A DNA stretch of 64,000 nucleotides from Curtobacterium sp. MCSS17_007 (GTDB lineage Bacteria; Actinomycetota; Actinomycetes; Actinomycetales; Microbacteriaceae). This document shows, piece after piece, positions 52,066 through 60,351 of this stretch. Under the pieces are notes generated by a model. It was not told where the DNA came from and did not search any database. It saw only the letters and a program-made list of their open reading frames with translations. Numbering within the stretch: the stretch's first letter is position 1; every line of letters begins with the position of its first letter. The stretch covers positions 620,001 to 684,000 of the forward strand of contig NZ_CP126257.1 in NCBI RefSeq assembly GCF_003234175.2. The letters run 5' to 3'. Both the position numbers and the translations under genes were made by a program.

Positions 52066-52956
52066 TCACTTGACCGCCCCACCGAGCGCCCCGGCGGAGA
52101 TGTAGCGCTGGGCGACGATGAGGAGCACGGCTGCCGGGAGCGACGCGAGGACGGACGTCGCCATGACGGGTCCCCAGTCGGTCACGTTCGAGCCGATGTA
52201 GTTGTAGATGCCGAGCGTGATCGGGCGGACGGCGTCGGTGGATGTGAGGGTGAGCGCGATGAGGAAGTCGCCCCACGCCCCGAGGAACGTGAACAGGGCG
52301 GCGGTGACGATCGCGTTGCGGCTGATCGGCAGCACGATGGAGACGAACGCGCGGAGGTCGTTCGCGCCGTCGACGAGCGCGGCCTCGACCAGGCTCGGCG
52401 GGATCGACTCCATGAACGCGCGCATGAGCAGGATCGCGAACGGGACCTGTACGGCGCTGTCGGCCAGGATCAGGCCGACGTAGCTGTTGAGCAGCCCGAC
52501 GTTGTTGAACAGCGTGTAGAGCGCGTTCGCGATGACGATGCCGGGGATCATCTGCGTGATGAGCAGCACGAGGAGGAACACCTTCGTGCCGCGCATCCGG
52601 AACCGGGCGAGCCCGTACGCCGCCGGGGTCGCGATCGCCAGCGTCAGCACCACGGTACCGAGGCCGATGATCATGCTCGAGACGAAGTTCTGCCCCTGCT
52701 GCTGGAACGCCGCCTGGTAGCCGGCGAACGTCGGGTTCCACGGGAACCAGGTCGCGGTGGCGGCTCCGGAGGTGGCCTGGAGGCTCGTGTTCACCATCCA
52801 GTACACGGGGAAGATCATGATCGCGAGGAACACGATCCCGAGGATCGTGAACGGCAACCCCTTCGCGGTGCGACGTGGGCGGGGTGCCCGAGCGCTCCGC
52901 TTCGTCGTGATCGCGCGGGTGACGGTGACGGTCTGGTTCGCGAGTCCGACGCTCAT
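52066..52956 (-). CDS. Sugar ABC transporter permease 2 (MalG-like), ThuA operon
   Basis: 296 residues with six membrane segments. The first (PFTILGIVFLAIMIFPVYWMV) starts after a basic N-terminus; the EAA motif is PSLVEAALVDGANDLRAFVSIVLP, and the end is YISAGALGGAVK. It overlaps permease 1 by ATGA. The gap to ThuA is 52 nt. Confidence 0.92.
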   Translation of the reverse strand: MSVGLANQTVTVTRAITTKRSARAPRPRRTAKGLPFTILGIVFLAIMIFPVYWMVNTSLQATSGAATATWFPWNPTFAGYQAAFQQQGQNFVSSMIIGLGTVVLTLAIATPAAYGLARFRMRGTKVFLLVLLITQMIPGIVIANALYTLFNNVGLLNSYVGLILADSAVQVPFAILLMRAFMESIPPSLVEAALVDGANDLRAFVSIVLPISRNAIVTAALFTFLGAWGDFLIALTLTSTDAVRPITLGIYNYIGSNVTDWGPVMATSVLASLPAAVLLIVAQRYISAGALGGAVK

Positions 52957-53903
52957 TCGTCGACCGCCTTCCGGGAGATCGCGATGTAGACCATCGCGAA
53001 GACGAACGAGACGACGATGAGCACGTTGCTCACCGCGGCTCCGATGCCGAACTGGAAGTTGATGAACGACTGGTGGTAGGCGTTCGTGGCGAGCGTCTGC
53101 GTCGAGTTCGCGGGACCGCCTCCGGTCAGGCCGAGGATGATGTCGACGACCTTCAGCGTGTAGACGACGCCGAGCACGATCACGACGCTCACGACGCTCC
53201 GGATGCTCGGCCAGGTGATGTACCAGAACGCCTTGAAGCCGGTGGCGCCGTCGAGGGCGCCCGCTTCGTAGAGCTCCGGTGGGACCGACTGCAGTCCGCT
53301 GTACAGGATGGTCGTGTTGAAGGGGATGCCGAGCCAGACGTTGACGCCGATCACGGCGATGAGGGCGAGGCTCGGGCTGACCAGCCACGGCACCGGTCCG
53401 ATGCCCACCACGCCGAGCAGCTGGTTCAGCGCCCCGCTGTCCTGGTCGAGGAGCCACTTCCACACCGCGCTCGACGCGATGAGCGGCAGCAGCCACGGCA
53501 GCAGGAGGAGGCCACGGAGGAACCCCGACAGCGGGAAGTGCCGCCGGAAGAACAGGGCGAGCCCGAGTCCGAGGACGAACTGCAGGACGATCGAGCCGGC
53601 GGTGAAGAGCGCGGTGTTGACGACGCTCGTCGTGAAGACGGAGCTGCTGAACACCGAGACGTAGTTGGCGAGGCCCACCCACGGGGCCTCGCCGGTGAAG
53701 AAGGTCTTCGTCGTGTAGTCCTGGAACGACATCAGGACGTTCTTGACGACGGGGTAGCCGAAGAAGACGGCCACGAAGACCGCGGCCGGCACGACGAACA
53801 GCCAGCGGGTGATGGTCGACCGGAGGCGCGCGCGGCGCTGTCCGGGGCGGGCGGGGGCCGCGGGCATCGTCGCCCGGGGCCGGATCTGCGTGGAGGCGCT
53901 CAT
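52953..53903 (-). CDS. Sugar ABC transporter permease 1 (MalF-like), ThuA operon
   Basis: 316 residues with six membrane segments starting WLFVVPAAVFVAVFFGYPVV. The EAA motif is PPELYEAGALDGATGFKAFWYITWP, then KVVDIILGLTGGGPANSTQT, typical of MalF-type permeases. The ATG at 53903 has GGAAGGACC upstream. A hairpin lies between it and the binding-protein gene. Confidence 0.92.
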   Translation of the reverse strand: MSASTQIRPRATMPAAPARPGQRRARLRSTITRWLFVVPAAVFVAVFFGYPVVKNVLMSFQDYTTKTFFTGEAPWVGLANYVSVFSSSVFTTSVVNTALFTAGSIVLQFVLGLGLALFFRRHFPLSGFLRGLLLLPWLLPLIASSAVWKWLLDQDSGALNQLLGVVGIGPVPWLVSPSLALIAVIGVNVWLGIPFNTTILYSGLQSVPPELYEAGALDGATGFKAFWYITWPSIRSVVSVVIVLGVVYTLKVVDIILGLTGGGPANSTQTLATNAYHQSFINFQFGIGAAVSNVLIVVSFVFAMVYIAISRKAVDE

Positions 53904-53925
53904 GTCAGGTCCTTCCGTCGGGGGC

Positions 53926-53953
53926 GGGGAGCCGGTCGCGTGACCGGCTCCCC
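53926..53953. terminator. Hairpin between binding-protein and permease genes (ThuA operon)
   Basis: GGGGAGCCGGTC (53926-53937) pairs perfectly with GACCGGCTCCCC (53942-53953), loop GCGT. It follows the binding-protein stop by 7 nt inside the operon, so it is probably a partial terminator or 3' stabiliser. Confidence 0.68.
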
Positions 53954-53960
53954 GGATCCG

Positions 53961-55205
53961 CTACTGGTTCTGCGACTGCGCCTGCTCGAGCGCCTGCTCG
54001 GGGTCGGCCTTGCCCGTCAGGGCGAGCTGGACGGCGGTGTAGATCTTCGTGGCGGCCTTCGGCCAGTCCTCGCCGAGCTCACCGGTCCGGGCGCGTGCGG
54101 TCTGCACGGTGGTGACGAACGACGCGACGTCGGCGTGGTCCTCCGCCCACTTCTTGCCGACCTCGACGTTCGTCGGCACGTTGCCGGTGACGCCCGCGAT
54201 GACGGCCTGCATCTTGTCGCTGTTCAGGCACCCGACGAACTTGCCGGCGAGCTGCATCTTCTCCTCCTCCCCGGTCTGCGGGACGGTGAACGCCTCGCCG
54301 CCGAGCGGGGCGACGGTCTCGGAGCCGGTGCGCGTCGGGATCGGGACGCTGTCGAACTCGAGGTCCTTCGCCTCCTTGAGGGCGGGCAGCTGCCACGGAC
54401 CGTTGATCATCATCGCGGCCTTGCCGGCGATGAACTGGTTGTTCACGTCGGCCTGGGCCCAGTTGATCGAGCTCTTCGACATCGAGCCGTCGTCCTGCAG
54501 GTCCTGCACGAGCTGCAGGGCCTGCGCGGCCTCGGGCGTCGCGATGTCCTTCTCGTCACCGCCGTTCGACCAGAAGAACGGCAGGAACTGCCAGGTGCCC
54601 TCGTACGTGTTGATGTTGCTCATCGCGAAGCCGTACGTCGAGCCCTTGGTGAGCTGCTTCGCCGCTTCCTTCAGCTCGTCCCACGTCTTGGGCGGCTGCA
54701 CACCGGCCTCGGCGAGCAGCTTCTTGTTGTAGTACAGCGCGATCGAGTTCGTCACGGGCTGCAGACCGTAGAGCTTGCCCTCGTAGGTGTTCGCGCCCTC
54801 GACGCCGGGGACGTCGTCGTCCGCGTCGAGACCGTAGTCGGCGAGGTCGGACAGTGCTCCGGAGGCGGCGATCTGCTGCACGTCCGGGTTGTCGAGCATG
54901 AGCACGTCGGGCAGGGTGCGCGAGGACGCCTGCTGCAGGACCTTCGAGATGAGACCGGCACCGGCCACGTGGTTGATCTTCACCTCGGCACCGACGTCCT
55001 TCGCGCACTGCTGGTACACGGGGTCGTAGTTCGCGTCGTAGTAGTCCTCGATGGTGAGGGTCTTCCCGCCACCGCCGCCGCCGGAGGACGACGCGTTGCC
55101 GGAGCCGGAGCACCCGGCCAGGACGAGGGGGACCGTCGCGACGATCGCGGCGGCGCCGACGAGGGCGCGGCCCCGGCGGGACGTGGAGCGGAAACCAGGC
55201 TTCAT
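53961..55205 (-). CDS. Sugar ABC transporter substrate-binding lipoprotein, ThuA operon
   Basis: 414 residues from ATG 55205; an upstream ATG at 55259 would put 18 extra residues before the signal peptide. The signal (ALVGAAAIVATVPLVLAGC) ends in lipobox LAGC and a Gly/Ser spacer. Features include LTIEDYYDANYDPVYQQCAKD, PDVLMLDNPDVQQIAASG, the KLYGLQPVTNSIALYYNKKLLAEAG region and AAMMINGPWQLP, all typical of family-1 binding proteins. It leads the operon and faces a LacI gene across two operators. Confidence 0.93.
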   Translation of the reverse strand: MKPGFRSTSRRGRALVGAAAIVATVPLVLAGCSGSGNASSSGGGGGGKTLTIEDYYDANYDPVYQQCAKDVGAEVKINHVAGAGLISKVLQQASSRTLPDVLMLDNPDVQQIAASGALSDLADYGLDADDDVPGVEGANTYEGKLYGLQPVTNSIALYYNKKLLAEAGVQPPKTWDELKEAAKQLTKGSTYGFAMSNINTYEGTWQFLPFFWSNGGDEKDIATPEAAQALQLVQDLQDDGSMSKSSINWAQADVNNQFIAGKAAMMINGPWQLPALKEAKDLEFDSVPIPTRTGSETVAPLGGEAFTVPQTGEEEKMQLAGKFVGCLNSDKMQAVIAGVTGNVPTNVEVGKKWAEDHADVASFVTTVQTARARTGELGEDWPKAATKIYTAVQLALTGKADPEQALEQAQSQNQ

Positions 55206-55302
55206 TGCACTGCTCTTCTCTTCGCGGATGCGGGGAAGGACACGGTGCGTCGACTCCACTGACGTCGTCGTCGCGGTGGTCCTGGGGCGAGAAGCTAACA
55301 GG

Positions 55303-55328
55303 AAAGCGCTTCACCTGTAAAGCGCTTT
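55303..55328. promoter_or_regulatory. Twin LacI-type operators AAGCGCTT
   Basis: AAGCGCTT at 55304-55311 and AAAGCGCTTT at 55319-55328 are perfect palindromes 16 bp apart centre to centre. They lie between the binding-protein start (55205, minus) and the LacI start (55431, plus). Their pattern matches classical LacI-family sites with a central CpG, so repression by the neighbouring protein is likely. Confidence 0.75.
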
Positions 55329-55430
55329 TCTCGTGGTGGACGAGGACTATGCTCGGGACCACCGCCGCGACCAGGGCGGTCCGACCCGCCGCGACCACGG
55401 CGGTGTGTCCGTCCGCCCGCAGGAGGTGTC

Positions 55431-56450
55431 GTGGCCACGATGCAGCAGGTCGCCGACCGCGCCGGCGTGTCCATCGCCACGGTGTCCTTCGTGGTGAACG
55501 GCACGAAGTACGTCACCCCGGCCACGACCGCCAAGGTCACCGCCGCGATGCGGGAGCTCAAGTTCCGCGGCAACGTCGTCGCCCGGGCCCTGGCGAGTCG
55601 GCGCACCCGGATCGTCGCCCTGCTCTTCCCGACCACCGGCAACCGGTTCAGCCCCACGACGTCCGACTTCTTCATGAGCGCCGCCGAGCGTGCGTCCGAG
55701 CGCGACCACCACCTCGTGCTCTGGCCCGTCGACCCCGCGGGCGAGGACCTCGACGACCTCGTGTCCGGCGGCCTCGTCGACGGTGTCGTCCTCATGGAGG
55801 TGCGGATGGACGACCCCCGCGTGGCGAAGCTCAGCGAACTCGGGGTGCCCTTCACCCTCATCGGACGCACGCGCGACAGCAGTGCACTGCCGTTCGTCGA
55901 CATCGACTTCGAGACGACCATCGAGGACGGCCTCGACCACCTGCAGGGCCTGGGGCACCGGCGCTTCGGCCTGGTGCTCGAGAACCTCGAGGGCACGCCG
56001 ATGGCCGGGTACGCGCCGCACCTCCGGGTCGAGGACACCTTCCGGCGATCGGTCGCCGACCGGGGCGTGGTCGGGACCATCGTGTACGCCGGACCGGGCA
56101 GCGAGGGCGGCCGCGAGGCTGCTGCGCAGCTGCTCGAGGCCGACCCCGACGTCACCGCCGTGCTCGTGATGAAGGACGACTCGTCGGCCGGGCTGCTGGT
56201 CGGGCTCTACGCGGCGGGGCGACGCGTGCCGGACGACGTGTCGGTGCTCAGCATCGCGTCCTCGGCGGCGGCGGGGGACCAGCACCACCCGCGGCTCTCC
56301 GTGATGATCGCCCCCGGCCGCGAGCTCGGCATCCGCGCGGCCGACGCGCTCATCGACCAGCTCGACGGCACGTCGGTCGAGCTGCCGCACTTCCTGCTGC
56401 CCTGCGAACTGCGCCCCGCCGAGTCCACCGCGCCCGCACCCGTGCGCTGA
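55431..56450 (+). CDS. LacI-family regulator of the ThuA sugar operon
   Basis: 339 residues from GTG 55431 with AGGAGG upstream. The helix-turn-helix is TMQQVADRAGVSIATVSFVVNGTKYVTP, with the hinge VVARALASRRT. The effector domain includes DFFMSAAERASERDHHLVLW and DVTAVLVMKDDSSAGLL. It is divergent from the ThuA operon and upstream of a second ABC operon on its own strand, so it could control both. Confidence 0.92.
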   Translation: MATMQQVADRAGVSIATVSFVVNGTKYVTPATTAKVTAAMRELKFRGNVVARALASRRTRIVALLFPTTGNRFSPTTSDFFMSAAERASERDHHLVLWPVDPAGEDLDDLVSGGLVDGVVLMEVRMDDPRVAKLSELGVPFTLIGRTRDSSALPFVDIDFETTIEDGLDHLQGLGHRRFGLVLENLEGTPMAGYAPHLRVEDTFRRSVADRGVVGTIVYAGPGSEGGREAAAQLLEADPDVTAVLVMKDDSSAGLLVGLYAAGRRVPDDVSVLSIASSAAAGDQHHPRLSVMIAPGRELGIRAADALIDQLDGTSVELPHFLLPCELRPAESTAPAPVR

Positions 56451-56515
56451 CCCGCGCGGCGCTGACCCGCACGGCGCGGGCCACGAGGCGCTGACCCGCG
56501 CGGCGCGGGCCACGA
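56443..56515. repeat. 29-bp tandem repeat after the LacI gene
   Basis: Two adjacent 29-bp units (56458-56486 and 56487-56515) begin GGCGCTGACCCGC and end GGGCCACGA, with one difference. A partial copy at 56443-56459 overlaps the LacI stop codon, so the repeat may have arisen from the gene end. Confidence 0.8.
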
Positions 56516-56557
56516 GGCGCGTCGCCCCCAGCGAGACCCGCCCCGGCTCGCACCAGA

Positions 56558-56622
56558 GTGGTGCGCGGAAGCGACAGTGCGGCGCCGCGTCGCGCCCGAG
56601 CACTGTCGCTCTGCCGCACCAC
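56558..56622. terminator. Interrupted inverted repeat
   Basis: GTGGTGCG (56558-56565) pairs with CGCACCAC (56615-56622), and AGCGACAGTGC (56570-56580) with GCACTGTCGCT (56600-56610), separated by 4/4 mismatches and a 19-nt loop. It lies in the 295-bp gap between the LacI gene and the next operon. A run of nine C follows at 56626-56634. It may be a terminator or a structural element. Confidence 0.55.
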
Positions 56623-56745
56623 TCGCCCCCCCCCGCCTCCGGCCGCACTGCACCACCGCACCTGAATCGGCGCTCAGGGTCGCTTGGTTGGGTGGCCGCA
56701 CGAGATCGCCGGGTGCGCAGCCGCACCCTTCGTCGAGGAGGACGG

Positions 56746-58065
56746 ATGGCAATCGACCGCAGGCTCTTCCTGCTCGGGGGCACGGGGGTGCTGCTGCTCG
56801 CCGGCTGCTCCACCCGGCCGGAACGCACCACCGTCGAGGAGTGGCCCACCGACCCGCCCGAGGGTGACGTCACGATCAGCTGGTGGGCCGGGCAGGTCGC
56901 GTCGAAGGACGGCGGGGACCTCCGCCGCCGGCTCATCGCGGAGTTCCAGAAGGAACACCCGAACATCCGGGTCCGGATCGTGAGCGCGCCGAGCGACACG
57001 GACACGAACCGCACCAGCCTGACGACGCAGATCGCCGCGGGCAGCCCGACGCCGGACGTGTACCTCGGCGACGTCGCGTGGCCCGGGCAGTTCGCGAAGA
57101 ACAAGCTGGCGACCCCGGTCAACCAGCTGGTCGGCGAGGACTTCTTCGAGCAGTTCCCCGAGGGCCTCCGGCTGGCCGCCAGCGTCGACGGGACCTACTA
57201 CATGTTCCCGCTCTACATCGACGAGTCGTTCTTCCTGTACCGCAAGGACCTGCTCGACAAGCACGGCTTCCAGGTCCCGCGCTCGTGGGAGGAGGTCAAG
57301 GACACCGCGGCGAAGCTCGTCGACACCGGCGACGTCGACTACGGCCTGGCCTTCCAGGGCGACGTGTACGAGGGCCTCACCTGCAACGTCACCGAGTTCG
57401 TGGCCGACGCCGGCGGGTCGCTCCTCAACGACGACCTGACGGCCCCCGCGACGACGAGCTCGGAGACGAAGCGCGCCTTCGAGTTCATGCGCTCGCTCAT
57501 CACCGACGGCGCCAGCCCGCGAGCGACCCTGACGTACCAGGAGCAGGACACGAACGACGCCTTCTCGGGCGGGCGTGCGGCCTTCCTGCGGAACTGGTCC
57601 TACGCGTGGGGCATCGCGAACAGCCCGGACTCGGCGGTCGCCGGCAAGGTCGGCCTCGCCGCCCGCCCGACGTTCGACGGCATGCAGGACAACCACTCGA
57701 CGATCGGCGGGTGGGGGAACTACATCAACCCGCACACGCAGCAGCCCGCCGCGGCCCTGACGTTCGCGGCCTGGATGTCGAGCGAGACGGCGCAGCAGTT
57801 CCTCACCCGCGAGGGCGGCGTCCTTCCCGCACGCAGCGCGAGCCTGGTCAGCCAGGACGCCAAGCGGCAGAACCGGCCGACGTACGACACCGCGGCCGGC
57901 ATCACGCTCGTGCCCCGCCCGACCTCGACGGCGTACTACCCGAAGGTCTCGCAGGGCGTCTACCAGAACGGCAACAGCATCCTCGGCGGCCAGGCCTCGG
58001 TCGACGGCGGCACCAGCGCGATGGCGTCGGCCATCTCACTGGCCCTGCAGGGGGAGGCGCTGTGA
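56746..58065 (+). CDS. Sugar ABC transporter substrate-binding lipoprotein (third system)
   Basis: 439 residues from ATG 56746 with GAGGAGG upstream. The signal peptide (RRLFLLGGTGVLLLAGC) ends in lipobox LAGC. Family-1 features include VTISWWAGQVASKDGGDLRRRLIAEF, PTPDVYLGDVAWPGQFA, YMFPLYIDESFFLYRKDLL, and AFSGGRAAFLRNWSYAWG. The nearest relatives bind oligosaccharides such as trehalose or maltose (LpqY/ThuE-like), but ligand assignment is uncertain. It leads a three-gene operon with GTGA coupling. Confidence 0.92.
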   Translation: MAIDRRLFLLGGTGVLLLAGCSTRPERTTVEEWPTDPPEGDVTISWWAGQVASKDGGDLRRRLIAEFQKEHPNIRVRIVSAPSDTDTNRTSLTTQIAAGSPTPDVYLGDVAWPGQFAKNKLATPVNQLVGEDFFEQFPEGLRLAASVDGTYYMFPLYIDESFFLYRKDLLDKHGFQVPRSWEEVKDTAAKLVDTGDVDYGLAFQGDVYEGLTCNVTEFVADAGGSLLNDDLTAPATTSSETKRAFEFMRSLITDGASPRATLTYQEQDTNDAFSGGRAAFLRNWSYAWGIANSPDSAVAGKVGLAARPTFDGMQDNHSTIGGWGNYINPHTQQPAAALTFAAWMSSETAQQFLTREGGVLPARSASLVSQDAKRQNRPTYDTAAGITLVPRPTSTAYYPKVSQGVYQNGNSILGGQASVDGGTSAMASAISLALQGEAL

Positions 58066-59048
58066 GCGCCGGGACCGAGACCCGCCCGCCGGCAGCGGCC
58101 GCCGGGTCCGGCTCGGGAGGCGCGGGTCGCCGCGACGGGTACCGCCCGACCACGGGGCGGTCGCGCATGGAGCGGATCCGTGCGCGGGGAGCGTGGGGCT
58201 TCGCGGCCCCGGCGCTCCTGGTCGTGGCGGCGGTCACGATCTTCCCGGTCGTGTACTCGATCGTCCTGAGCTTCGCAGACGTCGAGATCGGCTACGACGG
58301 GTTCACGATCCAGGGCTTCGGCCTCGGCAACTACGCGGCGCTGCTGCAGAGCGCCGACTGGTACCGCGCGCTCGGGTTCACCGTCCTGTACACGGTCGTC
58401 ACGGTCTTCGTCGAACTCGTGCTCGGCATGCTCGTCGCCCTGGTGCTCGAGCGGCTCGGGGTCACCCGCGGGTGGATGCTCGCACTGCTCCTGGTGCCGT
58501 GGTCGCTCGTGACGATCGTCAACGCGCAGCTCTGGAAGTACATCTACGACTCGACGTACGGCGTCGCGACGTGGTTCTTCGGGCTGTTCGGCGACGCCCC
58601 GGTGATCCTCGGCGAACCGGTCCCGGCGATCACCGGACTCATGGTGGCGGACATCTGGAAGACCACGCCGTTCGTGGCGATCATCCTGCTCGCCGGCCTG
58701 GTGCAGATCTCCGAGGACCACTACGAGGCAGCCGAACTCGACGGTGCGAGCACGTGGCAGACGTTCTGGCGCGTCGTGCTCCCGCAGCTCACCCCGACCC
58801 TGACGATCGCGGTGCTGTTCCGCATCCTGCAGGCGTTCGGCGTCTTTGACCTGCCGTTCGTGCTGACGAACGGCGGTCCGGGCACCGCCACCCAGTCGCT
58901 CGCGATCATGGGCTACAAGGTGCTCTTCCAGGACATCAACATCGGACCGGGCGCGGCGATCGCGACCAGCACGGCGGTCATCGTCGCCGTCGGCTGCCTG
59001 CTGTTCCTCCGGGCGTTCCGGAACCAGGCGAAGGGAGGGGATGCCTGA
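58062..59048 (+). CDS. Sugar ABC transporter permease 1 (third system)
   Basis: 328 residues with a polar N-terminus of about 40 residues rich in Ala/Gly/Arg, then six membrane segments from AWGFAAPALLVVAAVTIFPVVYSI. The EAA motif is DHYEAAELDGASTWQTFWRVVLPQL, followed by FDLPFVLTNGGPGTATQSLA. It is a MalF-type permease coupled by GTGA to the binding protein and by TGATG to permease 2. Confidence 0.93.
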   Translation: MSAGTETRPPAAAAGSGSGGAGRRDGYRPTTGRSRMERIRARGAWGFAAPALLVVAAVTIFPVVYSIVLSFADVEIGYDGFTIQGFGLGNYAALLQSADWYRALGFTVLYTVVTVFVELVLGMLVALVLERLGVTRGWMLALLLVPWSLVTIVNAQLWKYIYDSTYGVATWFFGLFGDAPVILGEPVPAITGLMVADIWKTTPFVAIILLAGLVQISEDHYEAAELDGASTWQTFWRVVLPQLTPTLTIAVLFRILQAFGVFDLPFVLTNGGPGTATQSLAIMGYKVLFQDINIGPGAAIATSTAVIVAVGCLLFLRAFRNQAKGGDA

Positions 59049-59896
59049 TGCCCCGACAGAAGGTGCGCAAGGGCTGGCGCAGGTGGGTCAACACCGTCAA
59101 CGTCAGCGGGGTGGTCATCGCGGTGCTCACGGCGCTGCCGCTCTACTGGTTGGTGTCGACGTCGCTCAAGCCGTCGTCCGAGATCGCCCAGTCACCGCCG
59201 ACGATCGTGCCCCGCTCGCTGACGTTCGACAACTTCGTCGTGGCGTTCCGCGACAACGCGCTCGGGCAGTACATGATCAACAGCGTCGTCGTCTCGGTGT
59301 CGACCACGGTCATCGTGCTGGCGCTGTCCTTCCTGGCCGGCTACGCGCTCGCCGGACGGTGGATCCGGGGCCGGACGGCGATCATGACCTCGCTGCTCAT
59401 GCTCTCGGTCTTCCCGGCCATCGCGGTCCTGACGCCGCTGTACCTGCTCGAACGCAACCTCGGACTGCTCAACTCGTACCCGGGGCTGATCGTGCCGTAC
59501 GTCGCCTTCAACCTGCCGTTCGCCATCTGGATCATGCGCAACTACCTGCAGGGGATCCCGTCGACGATCGAGGAGGCGTCCGAGATCGACGGTGCGGGGG
59601 CCTGGCGGACCGTCCTGTCGGTCATCCTGCCGATGGCCAAGCCCGGGCTCTTCACCGTGGGGGTGTTCACCTTCACGGCCTCGTGGAGCGAGTTCCTCAT
59701 GGCGCTGACGTTCAACAGCGAGAACTCGTTCCGCACCATCCCCGTCGGCATCGCACTGTTCGGGACCCAGTTCACCGTGCCGTTCGCGCAGATCTTCGCG
59801 GCGAGCGTGGCGGCGACGATCCCGATCGTCATCCTCGTGCTGGTCTTCCGCCGGTCGATCGTGTCCGGCCTGACCTCGGGCGCCGTCAAGGGGTGA
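59048..59896 (+). CDS. Sugar ABC transporter permease 2 (third system)
   Basis: 282 residues with six membrane segments, EAA motif PSTIEEASEIDGAGAWRTVLSVILP, and the typical end SIVSGLTSGAVKG. ATG 59048 overlaps the preceding stop by one base. It is the last gene of the operon; no enzyme gene follows. Confidence 0.93.
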   Translation: MPRQKVRKGWRRWVNTVNVSGVVIAVLTALPLYWLVSTSLKPSSEIAQSPPTIVPRSLTFDNFVVAFRDNALGQYMINSVVVSVSTTVIVLALSFLAGYALAGRWIRGRTAIMTSLLMLSVFPAIAVLTPLYLLERNLGLLNSYPGLIVPYVAFNLPFAIWIMRNYLQGIPSTIEEASEIDGAGAWRTVLSVILPMAKPGLFTVGVFTFTASWSEFLMALTFNSENSFRTIPVGIALFGTQFTVPFAQIFAASVAATIPIVILVLVFRRSIVSGLTSGAVKG

Positions 59897-59960
59897 CGCC
59901 CGCCGTGCCGGGGAGCGGGCGGGCGACGCTCGGCTGCCGCGCGACGACGGACGGGACCGG

Positions 59961-60010
59961 TGACGGACGGGAGGCCCGTGGCGATCCCGCCACGGGCCTC
60001 CCGTCCGTCA
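59961..60010. terminator. Dispersed GACGGGAGGC palindrome, copy I
   Basis: The longest clean copy: a perfect 23-bp stem (59961-59983 with 59988-60010) and loop ATCC, between the convergent permease and the 50-residue gene. Confidence 0.75.
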
Positions 60011-60035
60011 CTGGTCGGCTGACGGCGCCGTGTCG

Positions 60036-60188
60036 TCAGCGACGCGAGTCGCGGGCGGTGTCGGTGAAGAAGTCGGCGTACAGGCCGTTCGCGTCCTGCA
60101 GCTCGCCGTACTTCCAACGCTTGCGCATCCGACGGAACGTCTCGATGCGCACCGGGTCGATGCCCGGCTCGGACTGGTACGAACCCAT
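60036..60188 (-). CDS. Hypothetical small basic protein, 50 residues
   Basis: ATG 60188 has an excellent ribosome site (GGGGAGG, 5 nt spacing). The product begins MGSYQSEPGIDPVRIETFRR and continues MRKRWKYGELQDANGLYADFF, ending TARDSRR; it is soluble, helical and basic. I do not recognise a family. It stands alone, with repeat copy I after its stop. A TAGGTC-n7-GACCTA inverted repeat at 60277-60295 lies 89 bp upstream of its start. Confidence 0.6.
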   Translation of the reverse strand: MGSYQSEPGIDPVRIETFRRMRKRWKYGELQDANGLYADFFTDTARDSRR

Positions 60189-60276
60189 GGTTCCTCCCCG
60201 TTTCCCTGATGCACACCCCCGAGTGGGGGTACCCATCGGCGACGGTACGGGCAGATCGTCCTCGCGTCCGGCAAGA

Positions 60277-60295
60277 TAGGTCGAGAAGTGACCTA
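60277..60295. promoter_or_regulatory. Inverted repeat TAGGTC-n7-GACCTA
   Basis: Six-base perfect arms with a 7-bp spacer lie in the gap between the 50-residue gene and the MarR gene (60189-60351). It is a possible regulator site; no binding protein is assigned. Confidence 0.35.
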
Positions 60296-60351
60296 ACTGC
60301 GCTTGTTGGACAAATGCTCCGGAGGGGTCTCCGAGCGCCCGTAACCTGCCG

